Assembly (NCBI GenBank): GCA_033725935.1
Contig: MU867086.1
Coordinates: forward strand, 124,001 to 188,000
DNA length: 64,000 bases
Direction of reading: 5' to 3'
DNA from: Cladorrhinum sp. PSN259
Lineage: Eukaryota > Ascomycota > Sordariomycetes > Sordariales > Podosporaceae
The notes beneath the pieces are model-generated. The model saw nothing but the letters and a program-made list of their open reading frames with translations, was not told where the DNA came from and searched no databases. The position numbers and the translations under genes were made by a program. Positions 45,849 through 59,504 of this stretch are shown in pieces; position 1 is the stretch's first letter; each line of letters begins with the position of its first letter.

Positions 45849-46820
45849 CCTGACTTGACACTGTGGTAATTGTCCAAGTTGCCAAAAATTGTCGAGAAAG
45901 ACCCAAGTCCTGTTGACTCGGTCTGTTTGAAGATTAAGTATCTCAGCCCAAGACGCTGATCAAGACAAATCCCAAACCATGTACCAAAAAAGAGCCCGGT
46001 ACCAAACATACAACGGCCCGCGACTGCCGTACCAAGCTACCGATCCTGATCGTGAAGCCCAGTCCCGCGTCCTCGTCCAATGGAAGTGGATAAATACCTG
46101 TCATTCCCACCGGTTCGGTTAATCGTTTTAAGTGTCGCTTGGGGGCAAATGCTCCGCAACTACCTGTTCTGGATAAATCACCAGATTGCCCCATCCAAAT
46201 ATGTAACTTCAGACCCTACAACCTGGGGGACCAGCATGTTTGTAATGTAAAAATGCGAATACGATTCAAGTTCAAGGTGTCATAAAAGTCCATCAATCAT
46301 GATGTTGCTTTCTCAAATCCTATAAGATGTGACATCCCATCTGTTGCCATGTGGTAAGCAAAGAAACAAACATGAAGCGTGACGGAAAAATACTATCCGA
46401 AAAGGGTAAGGGCCGGTGCATCGTGTTCTGACAGATGAGAAAATAAAAATAGAGAAAAAACTGCATGACCTTGAATTGGATATCCACCTATCAAATCGCA
46501 GTCACCTATCCTATTCTCGAGGAACGCCATAAAACGCCAAGTCCCAAGGAGGATGAGGATTGAGACTCAATGAAGGGAAGTTGAGTGGTAATGCTGCCAA
46601 AGACAACCGATTTACCGACCTCGAACATGATGCCAACAGCGATGCTTACACAGACGAACATAGCTGATTGGCAACATGCTGGAAGTTGGCAGACCGAGTC
46701 CCGCAACACCGCCAACCAAGCCACTCCACGTAGCCGACACACCCGCTCTCTCTTCCGAATCTTTGCTTCCAAACTTATGTTATCTTTCTTTCGTTCTTCA
46801 TTCAACCACCAAAACACCCC
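45849..46820. other. LPMO upstream region and RdRP 3' flank
   Basis: No gene is supported. It should hold the LPMO promoter (just above 45848) and the RdRP 3' UTR (just below 46821). Open frames present (for example 46506-46817 -) have no domain or splice support. Confidence 0.5.
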
Positions 46821-49800
46821 CTATTCATTATCATCAGAAGGGATCTGCCCCTCATCATCCCCAAAATACTCGTTCCCACCATCCATGGCTGTCCTAGCAA
46901 CATACTGCTTTGTGAATCGCCCATCGGGCGACAACCCCGCATACATCAACGGCGTCAACGCGATTGGCGCCTGTCCGGGCCCTGCAGCTGAAGCCTTCAT
47001 GTAGGCCAACTGGATTCCGGCCACATGCCACGCAAACTTTGGGTTGGTGCGGTAAAACAGCCAGAAAGCTGTGCTGGCCTTCAACAGTTCCCAAAAACTG
47101 TAGTAGCCCACCGGTAGGCTCTCTCCGGCATCTATTGCGCCCATTCCAATTCGCGGCATCCCCAGAAACATGGCTGTCTTAGAGTCGAGTTTCTGAGAGG
47201 AGGAAGTGCCGCTGGTACGGATCGGGATCTCACACCACTTTTGATGAATCCTTCTCACCTTCTCCTGGAACGAGAGCTCACTAGCCTTCGTGGCCATCAA
47301 GCGCCTCCACTCATCCCCAAGCGCCTGAATCGAGTTGGTAAGGGCGTCAAGAATTCCGGTGAATGTGCGGGACCCAGCAGCCTGCTCTTTGAAGGACTTG
47401 TAAATGGCAACAAGGTCTCGATCGTAGTGATACGCTCCATCCTCGTCGTTGGACGGCTTCTTGCCCCGAGCCCCTTGCATTATCTGATTAAATGACTGGA
47501 GCTCACGATTAATAGCTGGAGTGGCAACACAGAACTTGAGGTAGTCGATGATGTGGGTGGGCTCCTCTTTGCCCGTCCAAATGTCGCCTTGATACGCCGG
47601 ATCATCAGGGAAAGGCCTGCCTGCAAAATAGTCCTTCCGCAGCCGGCCCCAGCTCTCTTTATTAAAGATGATGCCTTGCTTACTTTGATCGACCAACTTG
47701 GCTACCAGTGTACTGAGCATCACTGCTTCCCTGTCGCTGACGCTGTTTCTATAGTAGCACATCCTTTCCTTGTAGTTGGTACAGATACCCAAGAAATTTG
47801 GCTGCATGGCAAACTGGAAGCTCTTGGAGATCATGTCGTAGACGGCCTGTTCCTGTCGTCTCGTAGATTGAACGAGTTGCTTGAAAGTGACCTTGTCTTT
47901 CCCGAGGTATTTGGATAAATCTGGCTCTTTCGGGACGTCGGCATTCACGAAGCTGCTGACAATGTCTGGGTCCCAACATACCCATGCCATATCTCCGTCG
48001 TAATCTATGGAAATCATTTGGTCAGTAACTAGTTCATCAGCCAGAAATTCTGCCTGCTTTGAACTTACCTCCACCAGACAACTTTTCAGCCAACGCAACA
48101 TTTCCTTTCCTCGGAAATACAATCACATCCTTTAGGCCGTGCAGTTCCGACTTGAATACCGCCCTGACCTTCTGCACATCGCTCACAAAGTGCGCTGGAG
48201 ACCGTGCTACCAGAACATCACAGTCAGCAAGCAACGTGTACGATGTATCGTCTGCCTCATCCCGAAACTTGGACGAGAAGCCAACATGCACCTCATTCTC
48301 CTCCAAGACACCCCAAAAGTCCACCACCATGTAAATGTACGCCGACCGGCTGACCTTGATGTTCATCTTTGTCTTTAAAAGATCACACTTTTGCTTTTGC
48401 AGGTCCCAAGCCTGATCCTGAAGATACTTTTGCTTCATAGGATCGAAACCGCTGGCAAGAAGCAGGTTGAGAACTTCTTCCTTCTTCTCAGGAAGCCCGC
48501 CCAGAAATGAGACAGCACCATTTCTTACCCTGTCCGCTCGCCCACTCCAATGCTCATTGATCCACTGGCGTAGATTGAGCGGTGATTTGAGGGCTGACTT
48601 TTGGGTTTCAAACTCTTTCTCAAGGTCATTTTTCAGCCGCTCTCCAATGGCCTGTCTCATGAGCACCTTGTCCTCAGCTCTGTCTTCGAGAACTGGCAGA
48701 AACTGGAGGTTTAGACCCGCAGATTTCAACTCCACAGCTGTGCTTCGGACTTCCAGTGTTCTCTGGTGTGGATCCGCAAGATTAACATCCCAGTCCCACT
48801 TTCGTTGCGATGGGTAGGTCTCGATCCAATCTTCATCACCCATGTCCTTGACATCCATCAGCCACATTCCCTTCGCTGGCCCTATACGAGCCTGCACGGC
48901 AGAAGGAATGTCGCTGAGCCCAAGTATATCTCTGATTTTCCTTGTCACGCTGCGAGACATGAGACCGATACCATCGTTCATAACCTTGCCGGTTGGCGAG
49001 AGAATGTCCTCCTGATGTTGCCGGATCTGATGGGGTTCAAATATTACCGTGGGGGTGGTTTTGCTCAAACCCAGTTGCAGACGAGAGAAGAGCTTGAGGA
49101 CGGGCTGTTGCTGGTTCTTGGGCCGATGCAGCTCCAACAACCAGTCAAGCATCTGGCTAACCTTGAGGTCTCTGTGTGTGATTTTCCCAGAAACAAACTG
49201 ACTATTCTGGCTGGACTTTGTATCGCTTGCCCTCCCGAACCCGTGTCCTGACTCGGCAAAGAAGTGTACCCTCTCTTTGAACGAAGGCTTAATCTCGGGA
49301 CCAAGCCGATAATCCTTGGTTGGCTTTCGGTATCCGGCGTCTTTGGCAAAGAAGGCCCTCCATTGCCGGCCAACAAGTTGATGAGGTGCGCCTGTGACCC
49401 ATTTAATCACCTCCTCAGCACCACCTTCTTGCTTCACTTTGGCGGGCGCACTTTGCCCAGTCGGGGAAGGAAGAAGGACCTCAAAGAAACGATCGGGTCC
49501 AAATTTACGGGTGAGTCTGCACCCTTGGTCAAACCGCAAGGGCTTCATGTCCACGAGAAAGAGAGGGCCGGTGCTCTGCGAGTTGAACTCCAGGTTCGCC
49601 GACATGACGATGACACTTCCCTTGGCCTCGAAATTCGATGTCATGGCGGCAGCGAATGCCTCGGGCGAGGGCTGCTCCGGAAAGTTTTTTCCTTGGAAAG
49701 GTGGAAGTTTAGCTAGGCTTTTCCAGAGCTCAGTGATGGTCGTAGTGGCCCACGCTGGGTCATACCGGATACCGAGGTTTGCTTCGTTGTCGAGGTCAAT

Positions 49801-51289
49801 CTTGCAGTGGAGGCAAATCCTTGTAACTTCCCATGCCACGGCGAGTGGTGCTTGGTGGAGCCAAGTTGGGAACTTCGCTGTTGGACTTTGTCAGTATTAG
49901 ACCTCGGAACGACTGTTTGATTCACTTACGCCAAATATTCTTAAGTCTTGATTCAAGCGAGGTAGGGGCCAAAGCAGGAGCTGCGACAGGTGCAACTGGA
50001 GATTCGCCAAGAAAGACAACGTCCGGATCATCTTCAACCTCATAAAAGTCCGACTCAGAGGAGACCACGGGAGAAGGTAGTGAATTCTGGAGAAGCGTCT
50101 TTGGAGTGCTACCAGAAGTCCCTGATGGAAAAAGTACTCGTGAGACATTCTTCTGCGCGGAAGATGGAGTTTGGCTGTGCGTTTGGGACTCAAACGAGGG
50201 TATCTGCTCGCGGGGTGTAAACTGGGAAGGCCGGATAGAATGACTCGGGGAGTTGTGGCTGGACAGGGACATGCGAGACGTCTGCTGAACTACACGTGTG
50301 GTTGGCGACTTGTCATCATCAGAGCTGTCCAGCTGAGTGGGCACGTTCATGGAACTAAATGAATCAGGAGGCAGCGGCTGGCTCCAGATTGGCGACTGAT
50401 GAGTGGTAAACGTGGTGTTTTTGCTGGTGTGCAATGGAGAAGAGGCTTCTGCTGAGGTGAAACTGTTCTCCCCATTGAATCCGTTCCGCTGTTCAGACCA
50501 AGGATCTCTCCTCGAGCGATCGAGACCCGGCCGCTGCCTAGTCGGAACACTGTCAAAGATACTCGAGAGGGGCAATCCAGCAACCCTGGGTGTAGGCGTA
50601 GATGTTGTACGTGTCAGCGTGGGCGGCGTGTGAGAAGGCTTGGTAATGGATAGCTGCTGCTGTCGCCTGCGTTTGGCGGATTGGTCCGAATCTTCATCGT
50701 CAGAACGTCTTTTGTTGGTTGACTCGGGGGATTCAGCAATGACTCCGAGTGGGCTGACATCGTTGTTGTGTCTGGGTGTTGTTTTTGAAGGCGTTGTGAC
50801 TTGTTCCAACCCCTTTGGTTTCGAGGGTGTTCTGAGCTTGAGTTCCGAAATTGCCCTGGTCTTGAAATACTCGAGAGAGTTGACTAGGATTTCTTCGAAT
50901 TGATCACGACGTTCTGGTGTGGTGGCCTTGGGACAATTCTGGGAGGATGGGAGGGTGGATTTATCGGCCTTCGGCTTTGGAACCCAATCCTGGCTGGCTA
51001 ATTTAGCTCGCCAGTGGAAATCCATGAGGCAAATCTCCAATGAATCTTGAAAATGGAGAAACTGCATTGCTTGGCATATCTTATCCCAACGTGCAAATCG
51101 GTCATTCTGAGCTTTCATCTGCTGGCGATTTGCAGGGGAGAGGTTGCGGTCGGGGACCTGCACAGCGAGGCCATACTTGTAGTTCAGCTCATCGACCTTG
51201 TTTTTAACGTCAAACGCTTTCCTACTCGGTGTGGAGGGGACGACGGCGGCGGGGACCCTAGAAACGGGCGGGGCCATCGTGGTCTTCAT
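46821..51289 (-). CDS. RNA-dependent RNA polymerase of RNA silencing, 1450 aa
   Basis: A cellular RdRP that makes double-stranded RNA for quelling, meiotic silencing or related small-RNA pathways. Exons 51289-49930, 49877-48069 and 48004-46821 sum to 1451 codons. The first 450 residues are mostly disordered and Ser/Pro/Thr-rich after a short helical start. The two-barrel catalytic core follows. The metal-binding DYDGD (1057-1061) is intact and is followed by MAWVCWD. The intron 48068-48005 splits the first Asp codon of that motif. Size and layout suggest the QDE-1 type, but a phylogeny would be needed to separate QDE-1, SAD-1 and RRP-3 paralogues, so no symbol is given. An alternative start is Met5 (51277). 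Confidence 0.93.
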
Positions 51290-52812
51290 GGCTCTAGTGG
51301 GCGAATGGCTGTGATGGTGGGGTTGGCAGCGATGGTAGTGTGATGTGTGTGAATAGATCGCCCTATGAGTCCATGGTGTGAAATAATATAAATGTCCCAG
51401 GCTTTCAATTAAATCGAAGATGGAACTCGAAGTCGAAACTAGATGTTGTTGCTGTTGTGGTTGTTGATGCGGAGATGGGACGGCAGATAAAAAGTGGAAA
51501 CGAGATAAATTGGAATGGGATCCTCAACCTCGATGGCGGGTTGCGACGGGAGCGGCCCTGGTGTCCCGCAGCAGCGCTGAGTGGGGTGTTGATTGGTTTC
51601 CTGAGAAGTGTTTGACAGGGCTCTGGCAAGAGCGCTTTCTCGCTGCAAGAAGCCATGATGAGTTGCAGAAAACACTCGCCATCCCAAGTCTTGGCCCTGC
51701 CTTGGTCAGGCTTCTTCCGACAAATAGATTGCCCGATGGGAATCAGCCGACTGCAAAAGAAACCCGAAGAAGCAAAGGTTTTGGAATTTGGGCGGAACAG
51801 GCGGCTGGCCGCATTTCAGTTTGCAGACTTATTTCACTCTCACACAAAACTTCAAGGAGGAAGCAGCCTCACGAAAATTGGAATGGCATCCATCCTTGCC
51901 GGTGCCCCCACACTGCAAGGACCACCTCCTTGAGCTTGATCACGCAACAGAGAGGATGCACGGGCCATACAGTGCACTGAGCACATTGATTGGGGTTCCA
52001 GCTTGTCTGGATGTGTTACATTTTGAAGATATTCCAGGGTCAGGTTATTCTGTAAATATGGATGTAGCCAGAAATGAAGAAGAGACAATCGCAGACGTTG
52101 TTTTTATCGTTGTGGCTGGAAGTTTGCCAAAAAGAAGCTTGAACCCTTTTTGATACCCCTCTGAAGCGACCGCACTGTGTCCGGACAATGGTGCAAACAG
52201 CAGATACCGCCAGACTGCAGTTCCATCCGAAACAGAAATAGCCGAGACTATTTCTGTCCTTGCAGAAACTACAAATTGAAATTGTCGGCCTCTGCCCTTT
52301 TATCTTGCCCCAAACTCAAACTCAGGTCCCGTCAGATGCAGTGATGAGATGACGGGGAACAAGATGCCCCGCCGATACGCCAGCAGCGGATGCTCAGTCA
52401 GCAACCACCGATCTGCTGCGACGATCATCCACAAGCTCCCCCGCCAATTCCGAACGACCCCACCTCAAATTTGATGGTCGCTCGGCTTCTTCAACGGCAG
52501 AACGGGCCCAAACCATTCCTTTTCTCGGATTTGCATCGGTATCCAACGTCTGGCGCCATATTCCAAGGAAACAGCCTGCGCCTCCATTTTTCTGGTCTAG
52601 ACATGTTGGGTTATTGAGATCCAAGAGGTTGCAGCACCCGAATTCCCAAATCTGGCGGTGCGCGCCGAGAGCCAGCTCCACAGCGCATTCCCTGTCGGTC
52701 GCACGCAGGGCCGCTGTCGCTCGGGGAGTGTTGAAGCATCGTCATTTGGCCTTCATTCGGCCACACCAGCATACATTTATCACGACCTGATTCAACCGAC
52801 ATTCGCCTCCAA
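51290..52812. other. Divergent intergenic region, RdRP and Zn2Cys6 gene
   Basis: About 1.5 kb of shared upstream DNA with no supported gene. Open frames on both strands overlap and show no domains. The pyrimidine-rich region just above 51290 probably belongs to the RdRP 5' leader. Confidence 0.5.
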
Positions 52813-55302
52813 ATGTCGGAGACGCACGAAAGCCCTAACCTTGAGGATCTAACTCCCGAGGAGGCTAACCGCATCATCCACTCCCACCGCAAGGTCAGAT
52901 ACGGTATGTGTTGTGTCGTGTGGAAACACCGAAGGAACTCCTTGATCCCAGCCATGACCCTCTCTCTGCCCCCTTCTCTAACTCAGCCGAGTTCACCCCA
53001 GCCCCACCCTTATTTACCTCCGAGTCGACTCTTTGATAAACTACATGATTGATAACCAACCCCTACAGGCACCGCATGCTGGCCATGCAGGCAGAGAAAG
53101 GTCAAGTGCGACAACAAAAGCCCGTGTGAGAACTGTGTGAAGAGAGAGCACCCACAGCTTTGTTCCTACAAGCCAAATCGGTCAGCCACAAACAAGAGTA
53201 GCGGATCGTTCAATTCAGAGTTCGCTCAGGGGAAGAAGAGAGCAAGATCACCTGATGACTCAGAGACCCAGAGCCAGAGCAACGACCCCCGTGAGGCTAT
53301 CACAACATATGATCCCGACTCTGGCGAGACGCGATATGTCGGCCAGAACAGCATACCTGCTCTCCTTAGAGAACGAACAGCCAATGAACCCCAAGACGCC
53401 AACGAGATACGTCAAGACATGGGCTCCTTACTCGGCCTCGATAACACGGCACCCTTTCCCCTCATGTCCTCTCGCCATCTAGACAAACTCACCACCGATA
53501 TATCTGCGGAATTGCCCTCTGACCGAGAGGTGATGAAACTGTTTCGAACCTACAAGGAGATTCCACAACCATTCTGGGGTTTCGTCATCGACATTGACGA
53601 TCTTGAATCAAAGCTGATGGTCTATCTGGAGGAACGAGCAAAGAACGCAAGAGCCTCCACCAAGACCACTAAACCCGTTTCTGCATCATGGCTAGCTGTA
53701 CTCTTTGCTATTCTAGCAGTCGGCTCTCAGTACCACGACTCTCCATTCCACATCCGAACAAGAGACTCACAAAAGTACATTCAGATATCCTTCCATTTTC
53801 TGCGATTTGGGAACTTTTTGTTGAGGCCCAACCTCGACTCAATACAGGCATTACTCATGACGAGCTTTGTTCTTCTAAACGATATGAAGGCCGAAGCATC
53901 CTGGGCATTGCTCGGGCTCACATGCCGTCTGGCACAGTCACTGGGTCTGCACCGACCGCAGCCTATCGACAGCCGACACCCTCCGGATGCCGTCAAGAGA
54001 GAAACCTCGCGACGGAAGCTCTGGTGGACTTGCGTTTGGCACGATACCCTGACTTCCCTGTCCTTTGATCGTTCACCAATCACCAACATCCCTTGCTGTC
54101 CCATCCCCATATCTCCTACCGCTGAGAAGGATGGATGGGCATATCTCGAAGCGATGTATCATCTTTGCAAAATTATCTCGGATCGACTTAGTCCCGAGGC
54201 GTCATCAAACACAACATACGATCAAATTTTGGACAATTGTTTGACCGTCGAACAAATCCGAGATAGTTGTCTCACCCAATTACGGACCAAAGATGCTTGC
54301 AAGTCTGCTTTGGATCGCCTGCAGCACTTTGCAATACGGCTGCACACATCGTTCATCATCTCGGTCTGTTGTCGACCAGCTCTGATGCGCAATAATACTC
54401 TTCTTGATTCAACTCAGAAGAAATTTCTCGGGGACAGATGCAAGTTGAACCTTACCGAAACGGTGCGCATGTTCCTTGCCATGCACCAGCTCTCTGTAAT
54501 TCCAACAAGGTCATGGGCATTTACTTATCATGGTTTGTCTTCGGCGGTCCTTCTCGGAATTCTCGGCGACTCAAAGGCCGACCCCGAAGTGCGGCAACTT
54601 CAGGGTGATCTCATCTCGGCACTCTCTGCTACCGCTGCAAAAGAGCAGACCTCACCTCAGCCGCATATCCACAAGTCTGATCACGACATTGAGCTTTCTG
54701 GCCCTCTTTCCCGAGCATTGACGGCACTTAAAAACATCTACGACCATGGTTCCGTGGTTGTTCCCAATCACTTGAGAGAGGGCAGCATTTCTGTTTCGGG
54801 GTCAGGCACACGGACCCCGCTTCAGTCCATACAACCGACATCTCTTACCGGGCCAAGTAGTGGTGGCAACTTGCCACACGAACTCGCTCGAGTCCAGCCC
54901 AACCTCGATCCTCACCAAAACGCGGCACTAGCCATGGCAGAAATGCAACAAAACGGAGGCTCAATGCCTGATTACAGGTGTGTTTCTCTCTCGCAAATTG
55001 GTTTAGACAATGATGCTGACTTTAGTAGCATGCCATATATGCAGATGGCGCCACAGCAGCAGCAGCAACAACAAGTACCCGACTTGTCGAACTTTGACCA
55101 GTCAACATATATGTCTCCTCTCGATCTTTATGACTCGATCTTTTGGGGTGGGTACTCTTAATCCTCAGCGGTGGTTTGTTGATGTTGATTTGTTGGGGTA
55201 GAATCTCCTGATCCATTCAATACCGGAATGGATACCATGAACTTTGACTTTTTGGCTCATCCGCCACCCGGTCAACCACAACAACAACAGTTTTATTTTT
55301 AG
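52813..55302 (+). CDS. Zn2Cys6 transcription factor with fungal_trans domain, 740 aa
   Basis: A fungal binuclear-cluster DNA-binding regulator. Exons 52813-52903, 53069-54977, 55026-55147 and 55202-55302 sum to 741 codons. After about 30 residues an intron precedes the cluster, CWPCRQRKVKCDNKSPCENC followed by a final Cys (six cysteines complete). The middle holds the fungal-specific regulatory domain (from SWLAVLFAILAVGSQY to the RRKLWWTCVWHD region). The C-terminus is Gln-rich (poly-Gln near 690-700, then PQQQQ before the stop), typical of activation regions. The 48-nt intron 54978-55025 is a multiple of three and stays open if retained, giving 16 extra residues. It is convergent with the carboxylesterase; a regulatory link is not shown. 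Confidence 0.9.
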
Positions 55303-55688
55303 GGCGGCAGCACCGGTCTGCTAGCAGTAGATGGATGTGATGATATAATGTTGGGCCATGGTTTCTATGTGTATGAAAATGGTGGTACTTATTGGCGAGT
55401 TTGAATTAATAATGAATTTGATACCAACTGCTTTACACCTCTTACTTCTTGTGAAGAGACCGATGAGCAAGCTTCTTTACAGCTTGTCCCGGAATCTCGG
55501 ACTCGTGGCGGTACGCAACAGTCTGGTGTGGCAGAGTTACTCACGGATACACGATCTTGAAACTTCACAGACACGTAGCTATAACAGACTCTTCTTTACG
55601 ATTCACGAAAAGCTTTAAAACACCAAGTCTATTTATTATTAACTTGTATTCTACCCCGACGCGCAAACCTTCTTTCGAAGGGGTGACC
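55303..55688. other. Convergent intergenic region
   Basis: The 3' flanks of the Zn2Cys6 gene (+) and carboxylesterase (-). No gene is seen; the AT-rich stretch about 55400-55440 may hold poly(A) signals. Confidence 0.55.
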
Positions 55689-57570
55689 TCAAGCCGGAAT
55701 AGCAGGCCCCAACGCCTTGTAGAAATTGCACCTCGCCCCTCTTCCGGCCTCCCAGGTATTCTGATTATGAAAGCTCAGCGCGTTCGCTCCAGCGGCCGTC
55801 ACGTTCCAGTTCAAAAACTGCGGGGAGCTAGAAGTCCACACCGGCCAGGCGGAAGCGGGATGAGGAGCCGCAGACCCTCCGCCGTTCGCAAGGGCGTTGC
55901 TGATCGAGGGGTCGCCACCCATCACGAAGTTACCCCAGGACTTTCTAATCGCGGCGACGAAGTCCGCGGGGGGCATCGGAACGTTGGGGTTACCAAAGAG
56001 CGGCGTGAGCTCGTTGCCGTGGATGGCGAACGGAACCGAGTACTGATACAGGTACGAGCTCTTTGCCGGGGGAGAAGAAGAAGAACCAGAGTAAGCCTCG
56101 GCGAGCCAGTAAGCGGGGCAAGCAAAGATGGCTTCGGCGTAAATGTTGTTCGCCCTCTGCTGCTGCCCGTTCGCCGAGGGACCCGTGTTCATGGCGTTGA
56201 AGCCGCCCGTGTTGAGGCCGTCGGTCTCGAACATGGGCCCGGACGGGTTGGTGGGTGCCGAGACGGGGTTTTGTGCCAGAATGGTGTTGATCTGTGCGGT
56301 CGACAGGTTGGGGAACTCTTGCACGAGCCAGGCCTTCAGGTCCGTCTCGGTGATGATTGGGGGGGAGGTGGGGACGAAGAGGGGACCCTCGTGGGCGTTG
56401 TGGCCGACCAGGATTTTCTTGCCGTTTACCTTCTTGGCCGCGAGGGTCTGGGAGGGGAGGCCCGTGATGTAGACGCCGTCCGTTACGGGCCAGAAGCCCC
56501 AGTAGCCGTAGGTCGACGCGGCGGTTACCGCGAAGGAGGCTTGCTGAAGGATGTTGGTGTCCTTGCCGACCAGGCACGAGAAGACGTTTCCGGACGAAGG
56601 GCAGCCGGCGGCGACGGAGAATTGGTAGTACTTGCTTGTCGGCATGGCATCGTTGTAGGTTGGTTGGAAGGGGAGGTAAGGGGACTGGGCGATGGACTGG
56701 TCGAACAGGAGAGAGCCGAGGGCGCCGTTGACGGCCGTGTCGTGGTACATGACGGAGCCGCCGCCGGCGGACTCGCCGGCGATGGTGATTCTTGAAGGGT
56801 CACCGCCGAACTTGCAGATGTGTAGCTTGATCCACGCGAGAGCAAGCACCTGATCGAGCATACCGGCGTTGACGACGCCCTTCTTCTTGACCTCCTGAGA
56901 GGCGAGCCAGCCAAAGGCTCCGAGACGGTACTGGATGGAAACGCCGATGAACCCCTTTCCGTTGTCGTTGATGATCTTGGTCAGGTCTTGGTTCCCGTCG
57001 CCGGCGCCGTAACCACCGCCGTGGATCCAGACCATGACGGGAAGCCCGGAGGCGTTGGCGGGGGCTGCAACGTTGAGGAACAGGCAGTCCTCACTGCCGC
57101 CTGGGATCATTGCGGTGTTATTACCGATAGAGGGTGTATGCTGAGGGCATGATGATCCCGCGGTATTGGCGTCGGTGATGGGGGCGGCCAGGTTGAGGTT
57201 GGGGAAGGTAGGTGGTTGCCATCTCAGGCTACCAGTAGGAGACTTGGCATATCGGATTCTGGATTTACATGTTAGCAAGCCTGCATTTTGAAGGAGTGTC
57301 AGAAGTGTCTGGTGCGTACCCCTTCCACTGGTTGAGACCAGAAGCCGAGTCGTGAAAACCCCTGTACTTGGCATAGCCAGTGTTGACAACCAGGGTGCTC
57401 TCCTGGCTGCAGAGTCCGCGCTGCTCGAGATCAACATTACTGACTTGGGCGATCAGCTCGCTAACAAACGTGGTTGCTGCGTCTGCTGGTTCGTCACGCG
57501 CAACAGGGGAGGTGGCGGCCGTCGCAGCAGAAGTTGCAAGGAGCAAGCCCATCAACTTTTTGAGAGCCAT
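55689..57570 (-). CDS. Secreted type-B carboxylesterase/lipase, 606 aa
   Basis: A secreted serine hydrolase of the cholinesterase-like (CE10/type-B) family that cleaves carboxylic esters or acylglycerols. Exons 57570-57320 and 57258-55689 join in phase, recreating the conserved FxGIRYAKSPTGSLRWQPP type start of the fold. A signal peptide (MGLLLATSAATAA) occupies the first 20 residues. The oxyanion loop is WIHGGGYGAG, the nucleophile elbow GESAGGG (Ser247), the acid probably Glu374 in NAHEGP, and the His497 is in AIHGNELTP. Cysteine pairs and N-glycosylation sites fit extracellular action. The ATG at 57570 was chosen because it starts the signal peptide; an upstream in-frame start codon adds only polar residues. 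Codon usage is strongly GC-ending, which produces long antisense open frames. Confidence 0.92.
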
Positions 57571-59504
57571 CTTTACGAGTTTGTCTCCTGGTAACGATGA
57601 AGAGTATTCTGGCAAAATGAGACGGAAGGCCTTGTTGTTATTTAATATTCACGATAATCCCCGCTGCAGGGACCATGTTCAATCTCCCCGGCCATGCCGT
57701 GCCTCTGGGCAATTAGCGATGCGACGCAAAGAAAGAACCAGTGGCTCCTAGCGCTATCAATAACACCCATACCGCTCATACCACCCATACCACCCATAGC
57801 AGTCCAGGCAGAACTCTTGTATTATAGCCGGGCGAGGTGACAGTGGTGGCTCACATTACCCCAATTCCAGCCCGCTGGATTGGGTCGGCCCCTGAGCCTC
57901 AGGGCCCGGAAACCCTCCGAAAGAATCAGCCACGGCTTGTCGCTCTTAACCTGTTAAGGCCTGTTTCCCCCCAGAGTTCGCCAGCGAGTTTTCTCTCCAC
58001 TCTCAATCCACAAACCAACAGCGGTGACGAGCTGTTTGCGACGCCGGCTCACCTTGGCAATTACCCGACGGGCTTTGCATCAGTTTGATGGCAATGATAG
58101 GCTAATGGCAGCATCGAAAGAAGAAGAAAAAAAAGAAGAAAAAGAGGATATAAGAGGAAGAATAAGTATAAAAAGGATAGGCGATACTTATCGACCGTGA
58201 CTTGTGAGCAACATTCCGAACGTTCCGCCAACAACGCTCGGGCCTGCGCAACGCGCTCCCAAGTCAATTGCAGGATTTGGGGTTGCACAGACAGAGAGAC
58301 ACGGCAGGAAAGGGCGCTAAAACTTGCTACCTATACACTAGTAACTGCGGGGAAGCAGGTTAGAGCAATATTTTAAAACAAAAATCAGTCAATAGTTCCA
58401 AAGTCTGTCTATGATCTCAAAACAGGAAAGAGAGAGAGAAGAGAGAGAGAGAGAATCTGGATGTGTGAAGTTATCCCAGACGTTGCTCTCTAATTAATTT
58501 ACAGTACATACAATGTGCCTCTTCTCCAACGGCATGCTAAAATTTGAAGCTTTTTTACCCTCGATCCTTGAACCGGGTAAACCAGGCCGCTAAGCCAATC
58601 TGATTCGAGGCGACCGCAATGCCGTTCCACCTTACCACTCGCCTGCTGAGATCCACCCACACACGAACCCGCGGGAAGGGGGTTGCTCGGACGGCTCATC
58701 AAGGTGATGAGTTACATGTAGCCAATGTGCCAATTTTCCTTCACTTCACCTCGGTCTTCCCACCAGACTTGGTTAGTATGATGGTGTGGCTCTAGACGGT
58801 TAAAAAACACGAACCGCGCCACCGCACACACGACTTGATGAGTAGTGTATGAGGGAGGACGTGCGCTGCAGCGAGGTGTATACCTGACCTGGAAATCGTC
58901 AAAAGAGGTTGCATGTCCACCAGCTTGATTTTAAGTAAACAAAACATGAAGTGAGGTCATACCATAGTACGCAGCTTTCTCATATCCGGTCGACAGTCAT
59001 TCTTGCATTTTGAAGGCGCAATGACTGACAACACTGATGGCCTCCATGTAAATACTCTGTTCAGCTCCTATTAAGCTTTCTGGGCTGTTGAACGATAAAG
59101 AGCTTGGACAAGCACGGACCTGCTCAGTTCCTGACCTAATACGCCACCACCAAGCTTCTTATGGAAAGGTCAAGTTGTGTCTGACGATATACTTGCCCTA
59201 AATCCGGGGATCTATCTGTGTGTCAGACCAAGATGCTCCGCTGCAAGTTACATGGCGTCGTCCAGGGAAGGGAAAAAAAAGAGGTCTGTGATCTCGCAAC
59301 TTGCATGTCAACGCAAACAGCTCAAATGACTGGTCCGCAACAAATGGATGTTTTGCACAGCACGAACAGAGAATCCTGTGACGAAGGATGGAATGGAGAC
59401 TGGAGTAGCTCAAATAGTCCCCCGATCCCGACCCTCAAGATGAGCTTGTTCAGATCGCATCATCTCATCCCCAATCTGCCTCCTGTTTATCAGAACGGGA
59501 AGAA
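57571..59504. other. Long intergenic region with purine-rich repeats
   Basis: About 1.9 kb without a supported gene between the carboxylesterase start (-) and the membrane protein start (+). It includes a repeated ACCCATACC-type stretch (57764-57795), a GA/A-rich tract (58116-58160) and an AG microsatellite (about 58428-58454). A tRNA-like GGTTCAAGGATC on the minus strand near 58570 lacks matching stems and is not called. Confidence 0.5.

Noticed and set aside
55557..56795. 412-codon plus-strand open frame
   Set aside because: It lies antisense to the carboxylesterase and starts from a non-ATG-like context; strong GC-ending codons in the real gene leave the opposite frame open. Composition is Arg/Gly/Val-rich without domains.
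58555..58640. tRNA-like motif on the minus strand
   Set aside because: A GGTTCAA-like T-loop is present but neither T stem nor acceptor stem pairs.
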